From Megaustenia siamemsis (lineage: Eukaryota; Mollusca; Gastropoda; Stylommatophora; Ariophantidae), in the NCBI GenBank assembly GCA_032433765.1, contig JAVIAB010000160.1, positions 603,860-667,859 on the forward strand: 64,000 nt of DNA, in the 5' to 3' direction. Shown one piece after another: positions 22,353 to 35,702 of this stretch. Position 1 is the first letter of the stretch, and each line of letters begins with the position of its first letter. The notes under the pieces are model-generated. The model was not told the origin of the DNA, searched no databases, and saw only the letters and a program-made list of their open reading frames with translations. The translations under genes were made by a program, and so were the position numbers.

Positions 22353-25300
22353 TATGTGGGACAAGACATCATGTCTGTGAGAGTCAATATGAGAGGGACA
22401 AGACATCAGATCTGTGAGAATCAATATGAGAGGGACAATACATCAGGTCTGTGAGAATCAATATGAGAGGGACAATACATCAGGTCTGTGAGAATCAATA
22501 TGAGAGGGACAATACATCAGGTCTGTGAGAATAAATATGAGAGGGACAATACATCAGGTCTGTGAGAATAAATATGAGAGGGACAATACATCAGATCTGT
22601 GAGAATCAATATGAGAGGGACAAGACATCAGATCTGTGAGAATCAATATGAGAGGGACAATACATCAGGTCTGTGAGAATCAATATGAGAGGGACAATAC
22701 ATCAGGTCTGTGAGAATAAATATGAGAGGGACAAGACATCATGTCTGTGAGAATCAATATGAGAGGGACAATACATCAGGTCTGTGAGAATAAATATGAG
22801 AGGGACAAGACATCATGTCTGTGAGAGTCAATATGAGAGGGACAAGACATCAGATCTGTGAGAATCAATATGAGAGGGACAAGACATCATGTCTGTGAGA
22901 GTCAATATGAGAGGGACAATACATCAGATCTGTGAGAATCAATATGAGAGGGACAATACATCAGGTCTGTGAGAATCAATATGAGAGGGACAAGACATCA
23001 GATCTGTGAGAGTCAATATGAGAGGGACAATACATCAGATCTGTGAGAGTCAATATGAGAGGGACAATACATCAGATCTGTGAGAATCAATATGAGAGGG
23101 ACAAGACATCAGATCTGTGAGAGTCAATATGAGAGGGACAATACATCAGATCTGTGAGAATCAATATGAGAGGGACAAGACATCAGATCTGTGAGAGTCA
23201 ATATGAGAGGGACAATACATCAGATCTGTGAGAATCAATATGAGAGGGACAATACATCAGATCTGTGAGAATCAATATGAGAGGGACAAGACATCAGATC
23301 TGTGAGAGTCAATATGAGAGGGACAATACATCAGATCTGTGAGAATCAATATGAGAGGGACAATACATTAGGTCTGTGAGAATCAATATGAGAGGGACAA
23401 TACATCAGATCTGTGAGAATCAATATGAGAGGGACAATACATCAGATCTGTGAGAATCAATATGAGAGGGACAATACATCAGGTCTGTGAGAATCAATAT
23501 GAGAGGGACAATACATCAGATCTGTGAGAATCAATATGAGAGGGACAATACATCAGGTCTGTGAGAATAAATATGAGAGGGACAAGACATCAGATCTGTG
23601 AGAATCAATATGAGAGGGACAATACATCAGGTCTGTGAGAATAAATATGAGAGGGACAAGACATCATGTCTATGACAGTCAATATGAGAGGAACAAGACA
23701 TCAAGTCTATGACAGTCAATATGAGAGGAACAAGACATCAAGTCTATGACAGTCAATATGAGAGGAACAAGACATCAAGTCTATGACAGTCAATATGAGA
23801 GGAACAAGACATCAAGTCTATGACAGTCAATATGAGAGGAACAAGACATCAAGTCTATGACAGTCAATATGAGAGGAACAAGACATCAAGTCTATAACAG
23901 TCAATAAGAGAGGGATAAGACATCAAGTCTATGACAGTCAATGTGAGAGGGATAAGACATCAAGTCTATGACAGTCAATATGAGAGGGATAAGACATCAA
24001 GTCTATGACAGTCAATATGAGAGGGATAAGACATTAAGTCTATGACAGTCAATATGAGAGGGATAAGACATCAAGTCTATGACAGTCAATATGAGAGGGA
24101 TAAGACATCAAGTATCTGAAAGTCAATATGAGAGAGACAAGACATCAAGTATCTGAAAGTCAATATGAGAGAGACAAGACATCAAGTATCTGAAAGTCAA
24201 TATGAGAGAGACAAGACATCAAGTATCTGAGAGTCAATATGAGAGAGACAAGACATCAAGTATCTGAGAGTCAATATGAGAGATACAAGACATCAAGTAT
24301 CTGAGAGTCAATATGAGAGGGACAGGACATCAGGTCTGAGAGAGTCAATATGAGAGGAACAAGACATCAGGTCTGTGAGAGTCAATATGAGAGGGACAAG
24401 ACATCAGGCCTGTGAGAGTCAATATGAGAGGGACAAGACATCAGGTCTGTGAGAGTCAATATGAGAGAGACAAGACATCAGGTCTGTGAGAGTCAATATG
24501 AGAGGGACAAGACATCAGGTCTCAGAGAATCAATATGAGAGGAACAAGACATCAGTTCTGAGACAGTCAATATGAGAGGGACAAGACATCAGGTCTCAGA
24601 GAATCAATATGAGAGGAACAAGACATCAGTTCTGAGACAGTCAATATGAGAGGGACAAGACATCAGTTCTGAGACAGTCAATATGAGAGGGACAAGACAT
24701 CAGGCCTGAGAGAATCAATATGAGAGGAACAAGACATCAGTTCTGAGACAGTCAATATGAGAGGGACAAGACATCAGTTCTGAGACAGTCAATATGAGAG
24801 GGACAAGACATCAGTTCTGAGACAGTCAATATGAGAGGGACAAGACATCAGGCCTGAGAGAATCAATATGAGAGGAACAAGACATCAGTTCTGAGACAGT
24901 CAATATGAGAGGGACAAGACATCAGGTCTCAGAGAATCAATATGAGAGGAACAAGACATCAGTTCTGAGACAGTCAATATGAGAGGGACAAGACATCAGG
25001 CCTGAGAGAATCAATATGAGAGGAACAAGACATCAGTTCTGAGACAGTCAATATGAGAGGGACAAGACATCAGGCCTGAGAGAATCAATATGAGAGGAAC
25101 AAGACATCAGGCCTGAGAGAATCAATATGAGAGGAACAAGACATCAGGCCTGAGAGAATCAATATGAGAGGAACAAGACATCAGTTCTGAGACAGTCAAT
25201 ATGAGAGGAACAAGACATCAGGCCTGAGAGAGTCAATATGAGAGGGACAAGACATCAGGCCTGAGAGAATCAATATGAGAGGAACAAGACATCAGGTCTG

Positions 25301-28300
25301 TGAGAGTCAATATGAGAGGGACAATACATCAGGTCTGTGAGAATAAATATGAGAGGGACAAGACATCAGATCTGTGAGAATCAATATGAGAGGGACAATA
25401 CATCAGGTCTGTGAGAATAAATATGAGAGGGACAAGACATCATGTCTATGACAGTCAATATGAGAGGAACAAGACATCAAGTCTATGACAGTCAATATGA
25501 GAGGAACAAGACATCAAGTCTATGACAGTCAATATGAGAGGAACAAGACATCAAGTCTATGACAGTCAATATGAGAGGAACAAGACATCAAGTCTATGAC
25601 AGTCAATATGAGAGGAACAAGACATCAAGTCTATGACAGTCAATATGAGAGGAACAAGACATCAAGTCTATAACAGTCAATAAGAGAGGGATAAGACATC
25701 AAGTCTATGACAGTCAATGTGAGAGGGATAAGACATCAAGTCTATGACAGTCAATATGAGAGGGATAAGACATCAAGTCTATGACAGTCAATATGAGAGG
25801 GATAAGACATTAAGTCTATGACAGTCAATATGAGAGGGATAAGACATCAAGTCTATGACAGTCAATATGAGAGGGATAAGACATCAAGTATCTGAAAGTC
25901 AATATGAGAGAGACAAGACATCAAGTATCTGAAAGTCAATATGAGAGAGACAAGACATCAAGTATCTGAAAGTCAATATGAGAGAGACAAGACATCAAGT
26001 ATCTGAGAGTCAATATGAGAGAGACAAGACATCAAGTATCTGAGAGTCAATATGAGAGATACAAGACATCAAGTATCTGAGAGTCAATATGAGAGGGACA
26101 GGACATCAGGTCTGAGAGAGTCAATATGAGAGGAACAAGACATCAGGTCTGTGAGAGTCAATATGAGAGGGACAAGACATCAGGCCTGTGAGAGTCAATA
26201 TGAGAGGGACAAGACATCAGGTCTGTGAGAGTCAATATGAGAGAGACAAGACATCAGGTCTGTGAGAGTCAATATGAGAGGGACAAGACATCAGGTCTCA
26301 GAGAATCAATATGAGAGGAACAAGACATCAGTTCTGAGACAGTCAATATGAGAGGGACAAGACATCAGGTCTCAGAGAATCAATATGAGAGGAACAAGAC
26401 ATCAGTTCTGAGACAGTCAATATGAGAGGGACAAGACATCAGTTCTGAGACAGTCAATATGAGAGGGACAAGACATCAGGCCTGAGAGAATCAATATGAG
26501 AGGAACAAGACATCAGTTCTGAGACAGTCAATATGAGAGGGACAAGACATCAGTTCTGAGACAGTCAATATGAGAGGGACAAGACATCAGTTCTGAGACA
26601 GTCAATATGAGAGGGACAAGACATCAGGCCTGAGAGAATCAATATGAGAGGAACAAGACATCAGTTCTGAGACAGTCAATATGAGAGGGACAAGACATCA
26701 GGTCTCAGAGAATCAATATGAGAGGAACAAGACATCAGTTCTGAGACAGTCAATATGAGAGGGACAAGACATCAGGCCTGAGAGAATCAATATGAGAGGA
26801 ACAAGACATCAGTTCTGAGACAGTCAATATGAGAGGGACAAGACATCAGGCCTGAGAGAATCAATATGAGAGGAACAAGACATCAGGCCTGAGAGAATCA
26901 ATATGAGAGGAACAAGACATCAGGCCTGAGAGAATCAATATGAGAGGAACAAGACATCAGTTCTGAGACAGTCAATATGAGAGGAACAAGACATCAGGCC
27001 TGAGAGAGTCAATATGAGAGGGACAAGACATCAGGCCTGAGAGAATCAATATGAGAGGAACAAGACATCAGGTCTGTGAGAGTCAATATGAGAGGGACAA
27101 GACATCAGGCCTGAGAGAATCAATATGAGAGGAACAAGACATCAGGCCTGAGACAGTCAATATGAGAGGAACAAGACATCAGGCCTGAGAGAATCAATAT
27201 GAGAGGAACAAGACATCAGTTCTGAGACAGTCAATATGAGAGGGACAAGACATGAGGTCTCAGAGAATCAATATGAGAGGAACAAGACATCAGTTCTGAG
27301 ACAGTCAATATGAGAGGGACAAGACATCAGGCCTGAGAGAATCAATATGAGAGGAACAAGACATCAGTTCTGAGACAGTCAATAAAACAGGGACAAGACA
27401 TCAGGCCTGAGAGAATCAATATGAGAGGAACAAGACATCAGTTCTGAGACAGTCAATAAAACAGGGACAAGACATCAGGCCTGAGAGAATCAATATGAGA
27501 GGAACAAGACATCAGTTCTGAGACAGTCAATATGTGAGGGACAATACATCAGGTCTGTGAGAGTCAATATGAGAGGGACAAGACATCAGTTCTGAGACAG
27601 TCAATATGAGAGGGACAAGACATCAGGTCTGTGAGAGTCAGTATGAGAGGGACAAGACATCAGGTCTGTGAGAGTCAATAAGAGAGGGACAAGACATCAG
27701 GTATCAGAGAGTCAATAAGAGAGGGACAAGACATCAGGTCTGTGAGAGTCAATAAGAGAGGGACAAGACATCAGGTCTGTGAGAGTCAATAAGAGAGGGA
27801 CAAGACATCAGGTCTGTGAGAGTCAATAAGAGAGAGACAAGACATCAGGTATCAGAGAGTCAATAAGAGAGGGACAAGACATCAGGTCTGAGACAGTCAA
27901 TATGAGAGGGACAATACATCAGGTCTGAGACAGTCAATATGAGAGGGACAATACATCAGGTCTGAGACAGTCAATATGAGAGGGACAATACATCAGGTCT
28001 GAGACAGTCAATATGAGAGGAACAAGACATCAAGTCTATGACAGTCAATATGAGAGGAACAAGACATCAAGTCTATGACAGTCAATATGAGAGGAACAAG
28101 ACATCAAGTCTATGACAGTCAATATGAGAGGAACAAGACATCAAGTCTATAACAGTCAATAAGAGAGGGATAAGACATCAAGTCTATGACAGTCAATATG
28201 AGAGGGATAAGACATCAAGTCTATGACAGTCAATATGAGAGGGATAAGACATCAAGTCTATGACAGTCAATATGAGAGGGATAAGACATTAAGTCTATGA

Positions 28301-31300
28301 CAGTCAATATGAGAGGGATAAGACATCAAGTCTATGACAGTCAATATGAGAGGGATAAGACATCAAGTATCTGAAAGTCAATATGAGAGAGACAAGACAT
28401 CAAGTATCTGAAAGTCAATATGAGAGAGACAAGACATCAAGTATCTGAAAGTCAATATGAGAGAGACAAGACATCAAGTATCTGAGAGTCAATATGAGAG
28501 ATACAAGACATCAAGTATCTGAGAGTCAATATGAGAGGGACAGGACATCAGGTCTGAGAGAGTCAATATGAGAGGAACAAGACATCAGGTCTGTGAGAGT
28601 CAATATGAGAGGGACAAGACATCAGGCCTGTGAGAGTCAATATGAGAGAGACAAGACATCAGGTCTGTGAGAGTCAATATGAGAGAGACAAGACATCAGG
28701 TCTGTGAGAGTCAATATGAGAGGGACAAGACATCAGGTCTCAGAGAATCAATATGAGAGGAACAAGACATCAGTTCTGAGACAGTCAATATGAGAGGGAC
28801 AAGACATCAGGTCTCAGAGAATCAATATGAGAGGAACAAGACATCAGTTCTGAGACAGTCAATATGAGAGGGACAAGACATCAGTTCTGAGACAGTCAAT
28901 ATGAGAGGGACAAGACATCAGGCCTGAGAGAATCAATATGAGAGGAACAAGACATCAGTTCTGAGACAGTCAATATGAGAGGGACAAGACATCAGTTCTG
29001 AGACAGTCAATATGAGAGGGACAAGACATCAGTTCTGAGACAGTCAATATGAGAGGGACAAGACATCAGGCCTGAGAGAATCAATATGAGAGGAACAAGA
29101 CATCAGTTCTGAGACAGTCAATATGAGAGGGACAAGACATCAGGTCTCAGAGAATCAATATGAGAGGAACAAGACATCAGTTCTGAGACAGTCAATATGA
29201 GAGGGACAAGACATCAGGCCTGAGAGAATCAATATGAGAGGAACAAGACATCAGTTCTGAGACAGTCAATATGAGAGGGACAAGACATCAGGCCTGAGAG
29301 AATCAATATGAGAGGAACAAGACATCAGGCCTGAGAGAATCAATATGAGAGGAACAAGACATCAGGCCTGAGAGAATCAATATGAGAGGGACAAGACATC
29401 AGGCCTGAGAGAATCAATATGAGAGGAACAAGACATCAGTTCTGAGACAGTCAATATGAGAGGAACAAGACATCAGGCCTGAGAGAATCAATATGAGAGG
29501 AACAAGACATCAGGTCTGTGAGAGTCAATATGAGAGGGACAAGACATCAGGCCTGAGAGAATCAATATGAGAGGAACAAGACATCAGGCCTGAGACAGTC
29601 AATATGAGAGGAACAAGACATCAGGCCTGAGAGAATCAATATGAGAGGAACAAGACATCAGTTCTGAGACAGTCAATATGAGAGGGACAAGACATCAGGT
29701 CTCAGAGAATCAATATGAGAGGAACAAGACATCAGTTCTGAGACAGTCAATATGAGAGGGACAAGACATCAGGCCTGAGAGAATCAATATGAGAGGAACA
29801 AGACATCAGTTCTGAGACAGTCAATAAAACAGGGACAAGACATCAGGCCTGAGAGAATCAATATGAGAGGAACAAGACATCAGTTCTGAGACAGTCAATA
29901 AAACAGGGACAAGACATCAGGCCTGAGAGAATCAATATGAGAGGAACAAGACATCAGTTCTGAGACAGTCAATATGTGAGGGACAATACATCAGGTCTGT
30001 GAGAGTCAATATGAGAGGGACAAGACATCAGGTCTGTGAGAGTCAATATGAGAGGGACAAGACATCAGGTCTGTGAGAGTCAGTATGAGAGGGACAAGAC
30101 ATCAGGTCTGTGAGAGTCAATAAGAGAGGGACAAGACATCAGGTATCAGAGAGTCAATAAGAGAGGGACAAGACATCAGGTCTGTGAGAGTCAATAAGAG
30201 AGGGACAAGACATCAGGTCTGTGAGAGTCAATAAGAGAGGGACAAGACATCAGGTCTGTGAGAGTCAATAAGAGAGAGACAAGACATCAGGTATCAGAGA
30301 GTCAATAAGAGAGGGACAAGACATCAGGTCTGAGACAGTCAATATGAGAGGGACAATACATCAGGTCTGAGACAGTCAATATGAGAGGGACAATACATCA
30401 GGTCTGAGACAGTCAATATGAGAGGGACAATACATCAGGTCTGAGACAGTCAATATGAGAGGGACAATACATCAGGTCTGTGAGAGTCAATATGAGAGGG
30501 ACAATACATCAGGTCTGAGACAGTCAATTTGAGAGGGACAATACATCAGGTCTGAGACAGTCAATATGAGAGGGACAATACATCAGGTCTGAGACAGTCA
30601 ATATGAGAGGGACAATACATCAGGTCTGAGACAGTCAATATGAGAGGGACAATACATCAGGTCTGAGACAGTCAATATGAGAGGGACAATACATCAGGTC
30701 TGAGACAGTCAATATGAGAGGGACAAGACATCAGGCCTGTGAGAATTCGATATGACAGGGACAAGACATCAGGTCTGTGAGTGTTAATACGAGAGGGACA
30801 TGACATCAGGTATCAGAGAGTCAATATGAGAAGGACAAGACATCAGGTCTGAGACAGTCAATATGAGAGGGACAATACATCAGGTCTGTGAGAATCAATA
30901 TGAGAGGAACAAGACATCAGGTCTGAGACAGTCAATATGAGAGGGACAATACATCAGGTCTGTGAGAGTCAATATGAGAGGGACAATACATCAGGTCTGT
31001 GAGAGTCAATATGAGAGGGACAAGACATCAGGTCTCAGAGGGTCAATATGACAGGGACAAGACATCAGGTCTGTGAGAGTCAATAAGAGAGGGACAAGAC
31101 ATCAGGTATCAGAGAGTCAATATGAGAGGGACAAGACATCAGGTCTGAGACAGTCAATATAAGAGGGACAATACATCAGGTCTGTGAGAGTCAATATGAG
31201 AGGGACAAGACATCGGGTCTCAGAGAGTCAATATGACAGGGACAAGACATCAGGTCTGTAAGAGTCAATATGAGAGGGACAAGACATCAGGTCTGTAAGA

Positions 31301-32625
31301 GTCAATATGAGAGGGACAAGACATCGGGTCTCAGAGAGTCAATATGACAGGGACAAGACATCAGGTCTGTAAGAGTCAATATGAGAGGGACAAGACATCA
31401 GGTCTGTAAGAGTCAATATGAGAGAGACAAGACATCAGGTCTGTAAGAGTCAATATGAGAGAGACAAGACATCAGGTCTGTAAGAGTCAATATGAGAGAG
31501 ACAAGACATCAGATCTGTGAGAGTCAATATGAGAGGGACAAGACATCAGGTCTGTGAGAGTCAATATGAGAGAGACAAGACATCAGATCTGTGAGAGTCA
31601 ATATGAGAGGGACAAGACATCAGGTCTGTAAGAGTCAATATGAGAGAGACAAGACATCAGATCTGTGAGAGTCAATATGAGAGGGACAAGACATCAGGTC
31701 TGTAAGAGTCAATATGAGAGGGACAAGACATCAGGTCTGTAAGAGTCAATATGAGAGAGACAAGACATCATGTCTGTAAGAGTCAATATGAGAGGGACAA
31801 GACATCAGGTCTGTAAGAGTCAATATGAGAGGGACAAGACATCAGGTCTGTAAGAGTCAATATGAGAGGGACAAGACATCAGGTCTGTAAGAGTCAATAT
31901 GAGAGAGACAAGACATCAGGTCTGTAAGAGTCAATATGAGAGAGACAAGACATCAGGTCTGTAAGAGTCAATATGAGAGAGACAAGACATCAGGTCTGTA
32001 AGAGTCAATATGAGAGAGACAAGACATCAGGTCTGTAAGAGTCAATATGAGAGAGACAAGACATCAGGTCTGTAAGAGTCAATATGAGAGGGACAAGACA
32101 TCAGGTCTGTAAGAGTCAATATGAGAGGGACAAGACATCCGGTCTGTAAGAGTCAATATGAGAGGGACAAGACATCCGGTCTGAGAAAGTCAATATGAGA
32201 GGGACAAGACATCTGGTCTAAGAGAGTCAATATGCGAGGGACAATACATCAGGTCTATGAGAGTTAATATGAGAGGAACAAAATATCATGTCTGAGAGAG
32301 TCAATATGAGAGGGATAATAAATCAGGTCTACTGGAGTCAATATGAGAGGGACAAGACATGAGGTCTGAGAGAGTCAATATGAGAGGAACAAGACATCAG
32401 GTCTGTGAGAGTCAATATGAGAGAAACAAGACATCAGGTCTGTGAGACTCAATATGAGAGGAACAAGACATCAGATCTGTGAGAGTCAATATGAGAGGGA
32501 CAAGACATCAGGTCTGTGAGACTCAATATGAGAGGAACAAGACATCAGATCTGTGAGAGTCAATATGAGAGGAACAAGACATCAGATCTGTGAGAGTCAA
32601 TATGAGAGGAACAAGACATCAAGAT
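22352..32625. repeat. Large minisatellite, 35/37-bp units, about 280 copies, nested higher-order repeats
   Basis: The core word gagagggacaagacatca is followed by a variable middle (ggtctgtgagag, agtctatgacag, agtatctgaaag, ggcctgagagaa, gttctgagacag) and tcaatat. The main unit is 37 bp (catcagg at 22441 and 22478). Duplicated blocks are visible: the catgtctatg variant at 23665 and 25441, and tctataac at 23891 and 25667, both shifted by 1776 bp. The copy of ctgagagtc at 26077 recurs at 28519, and aataaaac at 27381 recurs at 29823, both shifted by 2442 bp. Subtypes form long runs. No sizeable open frame exists here. Confidence 0.97.
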
Positions 32626-32734
32626 GTGTGTAAAGTGCCATGAAGATCACAACCATTTACAACAAAATAACACCAGAGTCCCACTGACTTGACACTTTAA
32701 TATGTCACACATTTACTGGCAGCGACTCATTCCT
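32626..32734. other. Unique spacer
   Basis: Non-repetitive sequence after the 10-kb array. No feature recognised. Confidence 0.4.
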
Positions 32735-32905
32735 ACAGCATTGACATGAGCCTCAGCCTCAACAAGCTCTGAGAGCCTGGTAAGCACTGACATGAGCTTC
32801 AGCCTCAACAACCAACTCCTAGATTCTGGGCAGCATTGACGTGAGCCTCAGCCTCAACAACCAATTCCTAGAGCCTGGGCAGCACTGACATGAGCCTCAG
32901 CCTCA
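32735..32905. repeat. Degenerate repeat, about 50-bp unit, 4 copies
   Basis: The unit contains gagcctcagcctcaacaa followed by a variable ctgagagcctgg-like segment. Confidence 0.85.
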
Positions 32906-32999
32906 AAACTATCCCTACTCTGGAATCTGCGACATGATGTTATCCAATGGCTGCCACCTTGATCTCTCCAGTGCTGTAAAAAATGACTGGAGAAGAAAA

Positions 33000-33612
33000 G
33001 GTCAAAGCAAGGTCACACAATGCAGCTATTGACATGTTCAAGGTCACACATTACAATCATTGACATGTTCAAGGTCACACAATGCAGTCATTGACATGTG
33101 CAAGGTCACACATTACAATCATTGACATGTTCAAGGTCACACATTACAATCATTGACATGTTCAAGGTCACACAATGCAGCCACTGACACATTCAAGGTC
33201 ACACAATGCAGCCACTGACACATTCAAGGTCACACAATACAGTCAATGACACTCTCAAGGTCACACAATGCAGCCACTGACACATTCAAGGTCACACAAT
33301 ACAGTCAATGACACTCTCAAGGTCACACAATACAGCTTTTGACATGTTCAAGGTCACACAATGCATCCACTAACATGTGCAAGGTCACACAATGCAGCCA
33401 TTGACACATTCAAGGTCACAAAATACAGTCAATTACACTTTCAAGGTCACACAATGCAACAATTGATATGTTAAAGGTCACACAATTCGGTTAATGCCAC
33501 TTTCAAGGTCGCAAAACAGTCATTGATGCTTTCAATGTCACACAATTCAGTCATTGACACTTACAAAGCCAAGGTCACAAAATGGCAGTCAATGACACTT
33601 TCAAGGTCATTC
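33000..33612. repeat. Minisatellite, 31-bp unit, about 20 copies
   Basis: The unit contains ttcaaggtcacacaatgc, then a variable cactgacac or attgacatg segment. The right end is more degenerate than the left. About 17 units keep an AAGGTCA core. Confidence 0.95.
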
Positions 33613-33757
33613 TGATTTAGACAACAAAACATGTTCTCCTCTTCTAACCATTTTGGTTGTTCATGTAGATACAAGTTCTTGCATTTCCTCAGCCACTGAC
33701 ACTTGATGATGTCACTGAAACATAGTCTGGTCTGGCTTGAGCTCTCTTTGTGTCAGC
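33613..33757. other. Unique spacer
   Basis: Non-repetitive. No feature recognised. Confidence 0.4.
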
Positions 33758-34418
33758 ACAAGCTAATGTCTCCATGTGAACATTTGATTCCTTGAATGTC
33801 AGCACTAGCTAATGTCTCCATGTGGACATTTGATTTCTTGAATGTCAGCACTAGCTAATGTCTCCATGTGGACATTTGATTCCTTGAATGTCAGCACTAG
33901 CTAATGTCTCCATGTGGACATTTGATTCCTTGAATGTCAGCACTAGCTAATGTCTCCATGTGAACATTTGATTCCCTGAATGTCAGCACTAGCTAATGTC
34001 TCCATGTGAACATTTGATTTCTTGAATGTCAGCACTAGCTAATGTCTCCATGTGGACATTTGATTTCTTGAATGTCAGCACTAGCTAATGTCTCCATGTG
34101 AACATTTGATTTCTTGAATGTCAGCACTAGCTAATGTCTCCATGTGGACATTTGATTTCTTGAATGTCAGCACTAGCTAATGTCTCCATGTGAACATTTG
34201 ATTTCTTGAATGTCAGCACTAGCTAATGTCTTCATGTGGACACTTGATTTCTTGTACATCAGCACTAGCTAATGTCTCCATGTGGACATTTGATTTCTTG
34301 TATGTCAGCACTAGCTAATGTCTCTATGTGGACATTTGATTTCTTGTACATCAGCACTAGCTAATGTCTCCACGTGGACATTTGATTTCTTGTACATCAG
34401 CACTAGCTAATGTCTGCA
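33758..34418. repeat. Minisatellite, 46-bp unit, about 14 copies
   Basis: The unit contains ctagctaatgtctccatg and then (t/g)gacatttgatttcttg. Left copies have gaatgtcagca and right copies gtacatcagca, so there are two subfamilies. Confidence 0.95.
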
Positions 34419-34424
34419 TGTGAG

Positions 34425-34575
34425 TTTCTTTGAGCTGTCACAGTAACTGGTTTGCCTTACTGCACTGAATGTTCATTTCTTGATCCATTTTGCTATCTTC
34501 AGTGAATAATGTTCCTAGATACCTCTTTTATCTATCCTGCATCCCCTAATGATGTTTTTACATTTTGCTTCTCTC
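34425..34575 (-). mobile_element. Short LINE reverse-transcriptase fragment
   Basis: The minus strand reads RYLGTLFTEDSKMDQEMNI then QCSKANQLL, interrupted by one stop. 'Y-L-G-x-x-x-T-E-D-x-K-M-x-x-E-I-x-x-R-x-x-K-A' is a standard segment just after the RT fingers/palm in many LINEs. Only about 45 codons are recognisable. The fragment directly abuts the 46-bp array ending at 34418. Confidence 0.6.
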
Positions 34576-34855
34576 TTCTCACGGGGCCTTGTGGCTGAAC
34601 TTTGCGGTTGTGTCCCATGTTTTAGCGCAGTGCACAAATGATCAAAGATCACAATACTTCAACCTCATAATCCCTAAATGTTCTTTGAAATACAACTTTT
34701 GTCAGCACATTCAACACAGAATTGAATGAGACTAATTTGATGTTATTCTCTTCTATAACTGATCAAACAAATGAGTCATAAGTTATGATATTTGTAGAGA
34801 GTAGCTGATTTGTACTTTTGGAGCATGTGCACACCACCTAGATATCCTGTATTTC
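34576..34855. other. Unique spacer, no gene recognised
   Basis: A/T-rich sequence. It may be the continuation of the LINE remnant or an old dispersed repeat, but I see no specific motif. Confidence 0.35.
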
Positions 34856-34952
34856 TATACTGCCTCACTGGGAACTATACTGCCTCACTGGGAACTATAC
34901 TGCCTCACTGGGAACTATACTGCCTCACTGGGAACTATACTGCCTCATTGGA
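34856..34952. repeat. Minisatellite, 20-bp unit, 5 copies
   Basis: The unit contains tatactgcctcactggga. Confidence 0.95.
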
Positions 34953-35334
34953 AAAAAGAAATGCTTTAACAAAATAACTATAGGTTGCTGAGACACCATT
35001 GAAATGTAAATGAACTATGACCTACATAGTTATTACAGATGTTATTTTTCAATCTCTGCAACAAGTAGTTTTCCCTTAATCTCATTTAAATATGTAGATC
35101 ACTCTGACTTTTTACTGGCAACGGTCGCAATTGATGGTTGCTTGTTTAAAACTTGTTATCTGAACCTAAATGAACCTGGCCAGTGGCGACACTTCATACA
35201 ACGGGAGATTCAATTATTGGTCCACATAGTTTTTTCTTGTTAGAACAGCAAATACATGCAAGAGTAGCAAGGAATTTGATGTCGCTTTTACGACATTTTC
35301 GGAACCCTCCAGCGTTTAATTGGTGAAGTACTAG
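34953..35334. other. Non-repetitive block, no gene recognised
   Basis: A 77-codon plus-strand frame (35010-35243) matches nothing I know. The right part (35240-35334) is continuous with the single-copy tail of the minus-strand frame through the next 69-bp repeat. Confidence 0.35.
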
Positions 35335-35548
35335 CAGAGTTATCCTCAAAGGCAGAACTAAAGTAGTCATTGTTATATAGAAAACTTCGGCCCTGTGTCC
35401 TTAATACGTTATCCTCAAAGGCAGAACTAAAGTAGTCATTGTTATATAGAAAACTTCGGCCCTGTGTCCTTAATACGTTATCCTCAAAGGCAGAACTAAA
35501 GTAGTCATTGTTATATAGAAAACTACGGCCCTGTGTCCTTAATACCAT
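35335..35548. repeat. 69-bp tandem repeat, 3 copies, inside a short minus-strand open frame
   Basis: The unit contains tcctcaaaggcagaacta; copies start near 35341, 35410 and 35479 and are almost identical. Being 69 bp, it keeps a minus-strand frame open (35288-35596, 102 codons, first codon TTG) with 23-residue repeats of mixed composition (RSFLYNNDYFSSAFEDN) and a basic end IKRWRVPKMS. I do not recognise it. It could be a fragment of a gene or of a mobile element, so it is listed as a repeat, not a gene. Confidence 0.85.
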
Positions 35549-35702
35549 GGGTGTCATCAATAACATACTCAACATATTTTTACACAAAAATTTCAATTTG
35601 AACTCAATAAAGACGACTTTGACCTGATGTCATGATAATTTTGAACTCTTCAACTGTCATCAGTGAGGCATTACATAATTTATGTTCTCTTTACTTACCA
35701 CC
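35549..35702. other. Unique spacer
   Basis: Non-repetitive. It includes one AATAAA near 35606-35611 and no other feature. Confidence 0.4.

Noticed and set aside
35010..35243. 77-codon plus-strand frame as a gene
   Set aside because: It has an ATG, but no recognisable domain, no repeats and no splice signals. Length is within chance expectation for A/T-rich DNA.
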